Shown here: positions 45,491 through 49,300 of the stretch, one piece after another
Layout of the letters: each line of letters opens with the position of its first letter
Position numbering within the stretch: the first letter of the stretch is position 1
Source: Babylonia areolata
Lineage: Eukaryota > Mollusca > Gastropoda > Neogastropoda > Buccinidae
Assembly (NCBI RefSeq): GCF_041734735.1
Contig: NC_134901.1
Span: 28,152,357 to 28,216,356, forward strand
Direction: 5' to 3'
DNA length: 64,000 nt
The notes under the pieces: model-generated
What the model was told of the DNA's origin: nothing
Seen by the model: the letters and a program-made list of their open reading frames with translations, nothing else
Databases searched by the model: none
Made by a program: the position numbers and the translations under genes

Positions 45491-46239
45491 CCAGTATTTT
45501 CATTCCCCCTCAACTGGACTTTAAATGGTGGTCTGGGAACTAGTCTTTCAGACTGGATGATAAACCCAAGGTCCCACGTGCAACACGCGTTCAATGCACA
45601 AAGGGTACTCGCTGCACTACAGAGGGTTGTCCCTGACAACATTCTGCAGAAAAGTCTGCTTCAATAATGAAATGAATACACGTGCAGTTAGAAAAAAAAT
45701 ATAAAAAGAAAAGGGTGGCATGGCACTCTGGTGATTGCCAGGGAAAGCAACATGAATTCCACACACATAAATATGATGTGACGATACAAGGTAAAACAAC
45801 AACACAACACAACAAAACACAATATGACAACACAACACAATATGACAACACAACACAACAAAACAAAACACAATACGACAACACAATAATGTCCCAAAAG
45901 GTCTGTTAGCTCAAACAGACATGCAAGTACCCATGTGAAAGTCCACACACATATGTTCATTCCCAAGTGTGTGAATGTGAGTGTGTTACATGAATGTTTG
46001 GGTGAGAGAGCCAGAGGCTGCTAGACTTTTCAAGTGAAAAAGACATAATAATCAATGAACAACAACAAAAAAGAATGAAGATCTGTTCCAGAAACCGGTA
46101 AGAATTAAATGAACAGATTTGGCACCTTATTTTATTCTTTTTTAATTTTTTTTTTTTTTTCAAATTATACTCTGATCAATGCACCTGTCAGGAAAAGCAG
46201 CACAGACAGCAGAACACTGCACATGGGTAACTGTGACAT
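10247..46239 (-). CDS. CUB/LDLa type I transmembrane receptor, 13 coding exons (whole gene span)
   Basis: Thirteen minus-strand exons joined at GT/AG junctions give 4,260 nt in one frame (1,419 residues plus stop), with matching phases at every junction. Order: signal peptide (about 1-25, cut after VASA); cysteine-rich CUB-like region (about 32-193); a second CUB-like domain without cysteines (about 194-315); a third CUB-like domain with only its first cysteine pair (about 325-447); LDLa domain (450-485); membrane helix (about 505-528); tail of about 890 residues with PPSY at 586-589 and 618-621. CUB and LDLa domains bind extracellular ligands or co-receptors, and PPxY motifs are known docking sites for WW domains such as those of NEDD4-type ubiquitin ligases, so ubiquitin-driven endocytosis is likely (inferred). 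The architecture resembles NETO, LEV-10 or Culd; the exact family is unknown. The exon 4 donor is the least certain boundary. Confidence 0.8.
12698..13840. other. Intron sequence, nothing recognised
   Basis: First part (in plus coordinates) of the intron between coding exons 12 and 13. It is AT-rich with short repeats such as AATGCAATGC near 12,920. No exon or element is identified. Confidence 0.5.
13841..13995. repeat. Three-copy tandem repeat, about 54 bp
   Basis: GACATCCTGACCTGTAAGCT, CTGTTTCATCTCAGTGAGG and the following bases occur three times in a row. Confidence 0.85.
14066..14200 (+). repeat. Short interspersed repeat C
   Basis: CAGTTACACAAGGAGGTGTC, CACTGCGTTTAGACAAATCC and AGTCAGGCCTTGAGGG match the other C copies. 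It ends in an A-rich tail with AATAAAATG-like repeats, as expected of a retroposon. Confidence 0.7.
14243..14277. repeat. (CA)n microsatellite
   Basis: CA run preceded by CGCGCG. Confidence 0.85.
14280..15030. other. Intron sequence, nothing recognised
   Basis: AT-rich, with a short CT-rich run near 14,896-14,930. No gene or element seen. Confidence 0.5.
15033..15628. repeat. 60-bp satellite, about 10 units
   Basis: The unit CGGATTATGACAGTTACGTT, ATCACTGAATCAACTCTCCC, TCATCTGATATACATACACA repeats with an exact 60-base period and only point differences. One unit near 15,500 lacks about 11 bases. Confidence 0.95.
15630..17095. other. Intron sequence, nothing recognised
   Basis: Mixed-composition intronic DNA without a recognisable exon, RNA gene or element. 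A weak direct repeat (TATTGTTGGTCAGAA / TATCATTGGTCAGAA) lies near 16,651 and 16,697. Confidence 0.5.
17100..17405. repeat. Interspersed repeat F, long copy with internal 30-bp triplication
   Basis: It shares GGTTAAAGGTCCCACTGC, GGCCCAATCCTCTCCTTCC and nearby phrases with 1,935-2,045. The module AGCGAATTCATATTCACTAT with GTCTAAGGC is present three times in tandem. The body continues through CCCATTCACACCTGGGTGGG. Probably a short nonautonomous element. Confidence 0.6.
17583..17725. mobile_element. Foldback element or long hairpin, arms of about 57 bp
   Basis: The left arm (17,583-17,639, starting ACAACAGTAGGCTCTTCATG) is the reverse complement of the right arm (17,668-17,725, ending GCCTACTGTTGT). 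There are four mismatches, one single-base indel and a spacer of about 28 bp. No target-site duplication is obvious. It may be a tiny MITE or a template for a hairpin RNA. Confidence 0.75.
17815..17882. repeat. (TG)n(TA)n microsatellite
   Basis: A TG run followed by a TA run. Confidence 0.9.
17925..18192 (-). repeat. Tandem array derived from the end of coding exon 12 and its donor
   Basis: Three full copies and one partial copy of a 60-80 bp module precede the real junction in plus coordinates. On the minus strand each full copy reads like the exon end (TPIGYLNL in the best copy) followed by GTCAGTGA and the start of the intron (CTTTACCTGAAGTAAACC). Decoy donors lie near 17,981, 18,058 and 18,133. 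One copy has lost five bases just before the donor. Confidence 0.9.
18193..18314 (-). CDS. Coding exon 12: juxtamembrane tail with PPxY
   Basis: The acceptor GTGTATGTGTTTCAG enters in phase 1 and the donor CCTG|GTCAGT leaves in phase 0. Residues 563-603 include [27 protein letters not shown] is a PPxY motif with an acidic flank. The exon end and donor are copied several times just downstream. Confidence 0.88.
18315..19148. other. Intron 11-12, AT-rich with AATA-type repeats
   Basis: Region 18,860-19,075 is a degenerate AAATAAATA-type simple repeat. The remainder shows nothing recognisable. Confidence 0.7.
19149..19379 (-). CDS. Coding exon 11: stalk and transmembrane helix
   Basis: Entered and left in phase 1 (donor GAC|GTGAGT). 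It encodes a Ser/Gly/Asn stalk ([13 protein letters not shown], with an N-glycosylation sequon). A 24-residue hydrophobic segment follows ([20 protein letters not shown] and on to AIFI, about residues 505-528), then an Arg/Cys-rich stop-transfer stretch ([19 protein letters not shown]). Positive charges on the C-terminal side fit an extracellular N-terminus. The acceptor's pyrimidine tract is weak, so the exon start is slightly uncertain. Confidence 0.9.
19477..20086 (+). mobile_element. TTAA-flanked piggyBac-like nonautonomous element (610 bp)
   Basis: TTAA begins and ends the unit (TTAACACATTCCAG at the left, GCGTGAGTTAA at the right). A plus-strand remnant frame at about 19,727-19,858 reads [20 protein letters not shown] followed by an acidic run and a stop. 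This resembles the acidic N-terminus of a piggyBac-type transposase, by style only. The matching phrase in the copy at 51,745 supports a shared family. No catalytic domain is present. Confidence 0.5.
20100..20480 (-). mobile_element. Possible LINE 3' end fragment
   Basis: An (AAG)n/(AAT)n run is followed by CGCCATTTGTATAGCACATG; GGGAATTCCAGACAGTGGGA, near 20,400, resembles the antisense of WN-LP type reverse transcriptase ends (compare GGGAATGAGTTCCATGCGGA in the 7.1-7.7 kb LINE). Heavily decayed. Confidence 0.35.
20480..22020. other. Intron sequence with two TA arrays
   Basis: Nothing is recognised apart from TA dinucleotide arrays at 21,450-21,485 and 21,930-22,008. Confidence 0.6.
22024..22390 (+). 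mobile_element. SINE B, tRNA-derived, full-length copy
   Basis: The head, GTGATGGCCTACAGGTAACG, resembles a pol III A box, and GGTCTGAATCACGG sits at the B-box position. The body has CTTGAGTGGTGGTCTGGACG, GGCAAAATTCTGTACAAAAA and CCTGGGGAGAGCAGCCTGAA, ending in a TGTTGTGATAAAAAGAAATAC tail. At least six relatives occur in the window. Confidence 0.8.
22554..22667 (-). CDS. Coding exon 10: LDL-receptor class A domain
   Basis: Phase 1 in (acceptor GTATGTTACAG) and phase 1 out (donor TGTG|GTATGA). Residues 450-485 hold six cysteines in LDLa spacing: [19 protein letters not shown], then [12 protein letters not shown] and a final C. The [12 protein letters not shown] motif is the calcium-binding signature. 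An entire domain in one phase-1/phase-1 exon is typical for LDLa modules. Confidence 0.93.
22756..22945. repeat. Poly-G and TG array
   Basis: A G run of about 14 bases is followed by interrupted TG repeats. Confidence 0.9.
22946..24220. other. Intron sequence, nothing recognised
   Basis: Ordinary AT-rich intronic DNA. No exon, RNA gene or element found. Confidence 0.5.
24225..24370. repeat. Degenerate 25-30 bp tandem repeat
   Basis: AACAGCTAAC and AATAGCTAAC recur about seven times, spaced by ATCTTTAACT or TTGATCT-like sequence. Confidence 0.65.
24415..25590. repeat. CA/CCCC minisatellite next to the exon 9 donor
   Basis: The unit is CACACACATACCCCTCATCC with CCC, later CACACACAAACACATACCCA, over about 1.2 kb. 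On the minus strand many units contain GGTGGGTATGTGTGTG, resembling the real exon 9 donor context (TTGGGTAGGTGTGTG). Long frames here (up to 649 codons of His/Thr/Pro) are artefacts. Confidence 0.9.
25629..25847 (-). CDS. Coding exon 9: second half of the third CUB-like domain
   Basis: Phase 1 in (acceptor TGTGTCCATGCAG) and phase 1 out (donor TTGG|GTAGGT). It encodes residues 375-447, including [20 protein letters not shown] and [16 protein letters not shown]. This is the C-terminal beta-strand pattern of a CUB domain. The second canonical cysteine pair is absent. Confidence 0.85.
25890..26870. repeat. Minisatellite with acceptor-like units beside exon 9
   Basis: About 18-19 units read CACTGTGTCGATATTTCTTG, TCTGTAGGAA and a variable CA run. 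On the minus strand each gives a TG-rich tract, TTCCTACAG and ACAAGAAATATCGACACAG, which has the layout of a 3' splice site. The real exon 9 acceptor (TGTGTCCATGCAG|AC) is similar to the unit (TGTGTTCCTACAG|AC). Confidence 0.9.
27061..27820. mobile_element. TTAA-type element interrupted by a LINE fragment
   Basis: The left part (27,061 to about 27,186: TTAACCCATCCAACCC, CTTTTCCTCCAAAACAACAA, TGTGGACACA) and right part (about 27,726-27,820: TTTCTGTACATGCAGGAGCC, GCAATGCCAGGGCGCAG) match the uninterrupted 249-bp element at 9,880-10,128. The material between them is a LINE piece. Confidence 0.65.
27187..27725 (+). mobile_element. LINE fragment: RNase H end and C-terminal zinc-knuckle region
   Basis: The frame contains [18 protein letters not shown], the C-terminal end of an RNase H domain (GNE.AD.LAK), and then [21 protein letters not shown] shift into another frame then gives [20 protein letters not shown], a cysteine motif common at the end of RNase H-bearing non-LTR retrotransposons. 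It is 5'-truncated and frameshifted near 27,515. Clade: probably the jockey/I group (inferred). Confidence 0.7.
27830..28785. other. Intron sequence with one CA array
   Basis: A (CA)n run lies at 28,636-28,663. Otherwise nothing recognised. Confidence 0.55.
28790..28990 (+). mobile_element. SINE B, 5'-truncated copy
   Basis: It holds only the body and tail: AGCAAAATTCTGCAGAAAAA, CTCCCTGTGGAAAGCAGCCT and GAATTTCACACAGAGAAATC. The tRNA-like head is missing. Confidence 0.75.
29078..29482 (-). mobile_element. SINE B, full-length, minus strand
   Basis: The reverse complement of the SINE B consensus is seen from TTTCTCTGTATGAGATTCAG through AATTTTGCCAGGGACAACCC to AGATTCTCTCACTTCCCAGG and CTCTAGGCTAACACGCCACC. 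The B-box equivalent (GAGATTCGAACC on the plus strand) is well kept. Confidence 0.85.
29624..29776 (-). CDS. Coding exon 8: first half of the third CUB-like domain
   Basis: Phase 1 in (acceptor ACACTGCCCAG) and phase 1 out (donor AGGG|GTCAGT). Residues 324-374 read [20 protein letters not shown] and on to [19 protein letters not shown], with C..25..C cysteine spacing and the CUB start pattern. NYT is a possible N-glycosylation site. Confidence 0.88.
29818..29876 (-). pseudogene. Partial duplicate of the start of coding exon 8
   Basis: On the minus strand a pyrimidine-rich tract and AATGCAG are followed by AGGCCCTGGCTTGTGGACTG and ACCACAAGGAAAGTGTC. This parallels the real exon start, GCTGTGGACTGTGGATTGAC then CACAAGGAAAGCGGTC. 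The copy would read [10 protein letters not shown] instead of [10 protein letters not shown] and then stops matching. It lies only about 40 bp upstream of the true acceptor. Confidence 0.85.
29985..30385. repeat. CA/TG arrays with CATG interruptions
   Basis: Several CA arrays are separated by CATGTATGCATGTACACACA modules that repeat about every 85-110 bases, so the region is a higher-order tandem repeat. Confidence 0.85.
30445..30474 (-). CDS. Coding exon 7: 30-nt microexon
   Basis: It is flanked by ATTTTCAG (acceptor) and GTGAGAGTCC (donor), phase 1 on both sides. It adds [10 protein letters not shown] (residues 314-323) between the second and third CUB-like domains. Both splice sites are strong and the frame fits exactly. 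It could be skipped without a frameshift. Confidence 0.8.
30475..31236. repeat. Intron 6-7 with ATTC/AGTC, CT and CA arrays
   Basis: (ATTC)n and (AGTC)n runs lie at 30,765-30,815, a CT run at 30,937-30,970, and interrupted CA arrays at 30,970-31,230 that end just beyond the exon 6 donor. Confidence 0.85.
31237..31405 (-). CDS. Coding exon 6: second half of the second CUB-like domain
   Basis: Phase 0 in (acceptor TTCTGCATGTCAG) and phase 1 out (donor GGGG|GTATGT). Residues 258-313 include [20 protein letters not shown] and [20 protein letters not shown], ending [12 protein letters not shown]. The pattern matches the later CUB strands (SD...L.I.F......GF.A.Y). No cysteines are present. Confidence 0.87.
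31461..31822 (+). mobile_element. Composite repeat: C element plus inverted SINE B-like body
   Basis: It begins GTTTCAGTTTCTCAAGGAGG and continues through GCGAGGCAGATGCCTGACAG. It then switches to AGTAGATTTCTTCTACAGAA, TTTTGCCAGAGGACAACACT, which resembles the reverse complement of the SINE B body. The same composite order occurs at 60,011-60,345, so it is a family, not a chance junction. Confidence 0.65.
32030..33005 (-). mobile_element. RTE-like LINE, internally deleted copy
   Basis: Reading on the minus strand, about 33,000-32,870 encodes the start of an AP endonuclease ([40 protein letters not shown]). From about 32,855 it switches abruptly to the reverse transcriptase C-terminus ([39 protein letters not shown]). 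At about 32,110-32,040 it ends in a zinc-finger motif ([23 protein letters not shown]). The rest of the endonuclease and the catalytic reverse transcriptase core are missing. Frames also shift near 32,585 and 32,370. Confidence 0.85.
33010..33885. repeat. Polypyrimidine-rich tracts
   Basis: The plus strand is almost purely C/T with CCCTCCCTCTCT units at 33,010-33,230 and again around 33,700-33,880. Between them is AT-rich DNA without recognisable features. Confidence 0.8.
33890..34012 (+). repeat. Retroposon 3' tail with ATT run, then CT array
   Basis: GCGTGTGAAAGCGCCTTGAT, GGCACAAGATTCAGTGCTAC and ACAAATGTCAATTATTATTATT look like the 3' terminus of a LINE or SINE. A (CT)n run follows at 33,977-34,010, directly next to the exon 5 donor region. 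Confidence 0.5.
34024..34214 (-). CDS. Coding exon 5: first half of the second CUB-like domain
   Basis: Phase 1 in (acceptor GTGTGTTTGCAG) and phase 0 out (donor ATCACT|GTGAGT). Residues 194-257 include [40 protein letters not shown] and [17 protein letters not shown]. This is a typical CUB beginning (SP.FP..Y......Y.F.AP....I.I.F.D), yet it lacks the usual disulfide cysteines. Confidence 0.88.
34225..34545. repeat. Three-copy tandem repeat of about 115 bp with CA arrays
   Basis: ATTTCATTATTCTCTTCTCT, TTTTTTGTATTAAA and a CA array recur three times, the CA run differing in length between copies. Confidence 0.85.
34745..35008 (-). mobile_element. SINE B, minus strand, interrupted at its head
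   Basis: The reverse complement of SINE B runs from CACAACAGATTTCACGG through AATTCTGCCAGGGACAACCC to GGGGTTCGAGTCCATGCAG and TATTCTCTTGCTTCCTAGG. The rest of its head appears only after 35,449, because another element is inserted. Confidence 0.8.
35011..35449. mobile_element. Unclassified 439-bp insertion with 8-bp target duplication
   Basis: CCTAGGTG stands at 35,003-35,010 and again at 35,450-35,457, on either side of non-SINE sequence starting AAGGAGGAGGAATTTTGTTT and ending TTTGATAATAGT. Removing it would restore the SINE B head. No terminal inverted repeat or coding sequence is evident. An 8-bp duplication fits hAT-type transposition, but other classes are possible. Confidence 0.65.
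35450..36356 (-). repeat. About 13-unit satellite made from a SINE B head
   Basis: A unit of about 68 bp (CTCTTGCTTCTTAGGTGGAT, GTATAACTACTAGGCCATCA, ATCCTTAGTATAGTAGTGA) repeats to 36,356. In reverse complement it contains GGCCTAGTAGT and CACCTAAGAAGCAAGAGAAT, the A-box side of the SINE B head. The array thus starts from the 5' end of the minus-strand SINE at 34,745. Confidence 0.85.
36490..36830. repeat. TG and GA arrays
   Basis: Interrupted TG runs with a GAGA run at 36,593-36,628. They end about 75 bp downstream of the exon 4 donor in transcription order. Confidence 0.9.
36904..37160 (-). CDS. Coding exon 4: second part of the first CUB-like region
   Basis: Phase 2 in (acceptor TGTTGTTACTGCAG). 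Residues 108-193 include [40 protein letters not shown] and [20 protein letters not shown]. Two NKT sequons and one NIT sequon suggest N-glycosylation. The end is the weakest junction: I chose GTCTGG at 36,903 because it preserves phase 1 into exon 5, but the sequence is a poor donor. An alternative is GTGCAA about 12 bases further on. Confidence 0.8.
37560..39894 (-). repeat. About 30-unit minisatellite built from the exon 3 end and its 5' splice site
   Basis: Each 66-82 bp unit contains, on the minus strand, a copy of the exon 3 end (TGGTGTGTGCCGGG) followed by GTGAGGTGTTGGTGTGGGG. The true junction is CCGGG|GTGAGTTG. Units at 38,340-39,890 also keep upstream coding bases (frame [13 protein letters not shown] against [12 protein letters not shown] in the exon). 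Units at 37,560-38,330 lack an 11-base CTGGTGTTCCT segment. G-tract length varies between units. Long frames here are repeat artefacts. Confidence 0.95.
39895..40123 (-). CDS. Coding exon 3: first part of the first CUB-like region
   Basis: Phase 1 in (acceptor TTCCCCCACCACAG) and phase 2 out (donor CCGGG|GTGAGT). Residues 32-107 include [40 protein letters not shown] and [20 protein letters not shown]. Several cysteines are close together, and NAS is a sequon. The exon is GC-rich. Its last 35 bases plus donor seeded the adjoining minisatellite. Confidence 0.88.
40124..40880. other. Intron 2-3, part with TA array
   Basis: A TA-rich array lies at 40,328-40,372, with poly-G and poly-T runs near 40,505-40,575. 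Nothing else recognised. Confidence 0.6.
40885..41265 (+). mobile_element. SINE B, full-length
   Basis: The head is GTTGGCCTAGAGGCAACGCG, the body CTTGAGTGCTGGTCTGGACG and CTGGCAAAATTCTGTAGAAA, and the end CCTGGGGAGAGCAGTCTAAA with TTGTGACAATAAGC. B-box region GACTGAATCGC is diverged. Confidence 0.85.
41284..41410 (+). repeat. Short interspersed repeat C with A-rich tail
   Basis: It begins CAGTTCAATTGCTCAGATGA and holds GCAGATGCCTGACCAGCAGC and CTTAGTCTGGCCTTGA. AAATAAAT-type repeats follow to 41,515, and ATACA-type repeats to 41,658. Confidence 0.7.
41673..41711 (-). CDS. Coding exon 2: 39-nt microexon ending the signal peptide
   Basis: The acceptor TCTGTGTTACCAG and donor GATG|GTAAGC are good; phase 1 on both sides. 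It encodes [13 protein letters not shown] (about residues 19-31). Together with exon 1 it completes a signal peptide with a VASA|Q cleavage site. Confidence 0.85.
41950..42390. repeat. Degenerate tandem repeat, about 35-40 bp, about 10 copies
   Basis: GTTAAAATACAGTGTGAAAA, TTAACTGCCATGTT and similar phrases alternate with substitutions in each copy. Confidence 0.75.
42850..43115. repeat. TG-rich arrays
   Basis: Interrupted TG runs on the plus strand. Confidence 0.85.
43274..43625 (+). mobile_element. SINE A, tRNA-derived, full-length and well kept
   Basis: The head GCGCAATAGCCGAGTGGTTA contains a pol III A box (TAGCCGAGTGG), and GGGTTCGAATCACAG contains a perfect B box (GGTTCGAATC). The tRNA-like part resembles a class II (Leu/Ser) tRNA. 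The body includes AGATTTTTACGGTCTCCCAG, CACGTTAAAGATCCTGTAAT and CGTAAAAGCCCACTCGTGTG. It ends in a (TCA)n stretch. Confidence 0.88.
43890..43980. repeat. (TA)n(GA)n(TA)n array
   Basis: Two TA runs flank a GAGA run. Confidence 0.95.
44215..44412. repeat. CA arrays with ATGCGTGTGCATG spacers
   Basis: Three CA runs are separated by AAATGCGTGTGCATGC modules and followed by CGCGCG-rich DNA. Confidence 0.9.
44500..45030. repeat. (CAC/CAT/CAA) trinucleotide array, about 530 bp
   Basis: Only CAC, CAT, AAC and rare TGC triplets are used. Both strands stay open in several frames, giving poly-His, poly-Thr or poly-Val ORFs that are not genes. Confidence 0.95.
45440..45486. repeat. (TA)n array
   Basis: TA dinucleotide run. 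Confidence 0.95.
45489..45800 (+). mobile_element. SINE B, head replaced by TA array
   Basis: The body CAACTGGACTTTAAATGGTG, GGTTGTCCCTGACAACATTC and TGCCAGGGAAAGCAACATGA is diverged from other copies. An AACAC-type repeat tail follows to about 45,890. Confidence 0.7.
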
Positions 46240-46286
46240 GTTATGGACTCGGGTACAGGTCTGCTATCATGCCACCGTTGTTATCG
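46185..46286 (-). CDS. Coding exon 1: 5' UTR end and signal-peptide start
   Basis: The acceptor GTGTTTTATCTTCAG ends at 46,287. The exon has 47 bases of UTR with an in-frame TAG, then ATG at 46,239-46,237. It encodes [18 protein letters not shown] and leaves in phase 1 (donor GACAG|GTGCAT). A second ATG (MCSVLL) five codons later would give a more compact signal peptide. The strong acceptor shows that upstream noncoding exon(s) exist. Confidence 0.85.
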
Positions 46287-46351
46287 CTGAAGATAAAACA
46301 CCAAGCTCCTGAGTCATCTTCAGCCTGCAACCACAAAGCAAAGAACAGGGT

Positions 46352-49300
46352 CGTCATCATGGCAAATTTTTATGTCATGGCAAATCTTTCTGTCATCATG
46401 GCAAATCTTTCTGTCATCATGGCAAATCTTTCTGTCATCATGGCAAATCTTTCTGTCATCATGGCAAATCTTTCTTTCTGTCATCATGGCAAATCTTTCT
46501 TTCTGTCATCATGGCAAATCTTTCTGTCATCATGGCAAATCTTTCTTTCTGTCATCATGGCAAATCTTTCTGTCATCATGGCAAATTTTTATGTCAACAT
46601 GGCAAATCTTTCTGTCATCATGGCAAATTTTTATGTCATGGCAAATCTTTCTGTCATCATGGCAAATCTTTCTGTCAACATGGCAAATCTTTCTGTCATC
46701 ATGGCAAATTTTTATGTCATCATGGCAAATCTTTCTGTTATCATGGCAAAATCTTGGCGAATCTTTCTGTCATCATGGCAAATGTTTATGTCATCATGGC
46801 AAATTTTTATGTCATCATGGCAAATTTTTATGTCATGGCAAATCTTTCTGTCATCATGGCAAATCTTTCTGTCATCATGGCAAATTTTTATGTCATGGCA
46901 AATCTTTCTGTCATCATGGCAAATTTTTATGTCATGGCAAATCTTTCTTTCTGTCATCATGGCAAATCTTTCTTTCTGTCATCATGGCAAATCTTTCTGT
47001 CATCATGGCAAATCTTTCTTTCTGTCATCATGGCAAATCTTTCTGTCATTATGGCAAATCTTTCTGTCAACATGGTAAATCTTTCTTTCTGTCATCATGG
47101 CAAATTTTTATGTCATGGCAAATCTTTCTGTCATCATGGCAAATCTTTCTGTCAACATGGCAAATCTTTCTGTCATCATGGCAAATTTTTATGTCATCAT
47201 GGCAAATCTTTCTGTTATCATGGCAAAATCTTGGCGAATCTTTCTGTCATCATGGCAAATGTTTATGTCATCATGGCAAATTTTTATGTCATCATGGCAA
47301 ATTTTTATGTCATCATGGCAAATCTTTCTTTCTGTCATCATGGCAAATCTTTCTGTCATCATGGCAAATTTTTATGTCATGGCAAATCTTTCTGTCATCA
47401 TGGCAAATTTTTATGTCATGGCAAATCTTTCTTTCTGTCATCATGGCAAATCTTTCTGTCATGGCAAATCTTTCTGTCAACATGGCAAATGTTTATGTCA
47501 TCATGGCAAATCTTTCTTTCTGTCATCATGGCAAATCTTTCTGTCATCATGGCAAATCTTTCTGTCAACATGGTAAATCTTTCTTTCTGTCATCATGGCT
47601 AATTTTTATATCATCACGGCTAATCTTTCTGTCATCATGGCAAATCTTTTCTGTCATCATGGCAAATCTTTTCTGTCATCATGGCAAATCTTTCTGTCAT
47701 CACAGCAAATCTTTCTGTCACCATGGCAAATCTTTCTGTCATGGCTAATTTTTATATCATCACGGCTAATCTTTCTGTCATCATGGCAAATCTTTTCTGT
47801 CATCATGGCAAATCTTTTCTGTCATCATGGCAAATCTTTCTGTCATCACAGCAAATCTTTCTGTCACCATGGCAAATCTTTCTGTCATCATGGCAAATCT
47901 GTCACCATGGCAAATCTTTCTGTCAACATGGCAAATCTTTCTGTCATCATGGCAAATTTTTATGTCATCATGGCAAATCTTTCTGTTATCATGGCAAAAT
48001 CTTGGCGAATCTTTCTGTCATCATGGCAAATTTTTATGTCATCATGGCAAATTTTTATGTCATCATGGCAAATTTTTATGTCATCATGGCAAATCTTTCT
48101 TTCTGTCATCATGGCAAATCTTTCTGTCATCATGGCAAATTTTTATGTCATGGCAAATCTTTCTGTCATCATGGCAAATTTTTATGTCATGGCAAATCTT
48201 TCTTTCTGTCATCATGGCAAATCTTTCTGTCATGGCAAATCTTTCTGTCAACATGGCAAATGTTTATGTCATCATGGCAAATCTTTCTTTCTGTCATCAT
48301 GGCAAATCTTTCTGTCATCATGGCAAATCTTTCTGTCAACATGGTAAATCTTTCTTTCTGTCATCATGGCTAATTTTTATATCATCACGGCTAATCTTTC
48401 TGTCATCATGGCAAATCTTTTCTGTCATCATGGCAAATCTTTTCTGTCATCATGGCAAATCTTTCTGTCATCACAGCAAATCTTTCTGTCACCATGGCAA
48501 ATCTTTCTGTCATCATGGCAAATCTGTCACCATGGCAAATCTTTCTGTCAACATGGCAAATCTTTTCTGTCAACATGGCAAATCTTTCTGTCATCATGGC
48601 AAATCTGTCACCATGGCAAATCTTTCTGTCAACATGGCAAATCTTTCTGTCACCACGGCAAATCTGTCACCATGGCAAATCTTTCTGTCACCATGGCAAA
48701 TCTTTCTGTCACCGTGGCAATTTTTCATGCTATCATGGCAATTTTTTTATGTCATCATGGCAAATCTTGCTGTCATCTTCTCAAATCTTTCTGTCATCGT
48801 GGCTAATTTCTATGTCATCATGACAATTTTTTTATGTCACCATGGCAAATCTTTCTGTCATCATGACAATTTGTTTATGTCACCATGGCAAATCTTTCTG
48901 TCATCATGGCAAGTCTTTATGTCATCATGGCAAATTTTTATGTCATGGCAAATCTTTCTGTCATCATGGCAAATTTTTATGTCATGGCAAATCTTTCTTT
49001 CTGTCATCATGGCAAATCTTTCTTTCTGTCATCATGGCAAATCTTTCTGTCATCATGGCAAATCTTTCTTTCTGTCATCATGGCAAATCTTTCTGTCATT
49101 ATGGCAAATCTTTCTGTCAACATGGTAAATCTTTCTTTCTGTCATCATGGCAAATTTTTATGTCATGGCAAATCTTTCTGTCATCATGGCAAATCTTTCT
49201 GTCAACATGGCAAATTTTTATGTCATCATGGCAAATCTTTCTGTTATCATGGCAAAATCTTGGCGAATCTTTCTGTCATCATGGCAAATGTTTATGTCAT

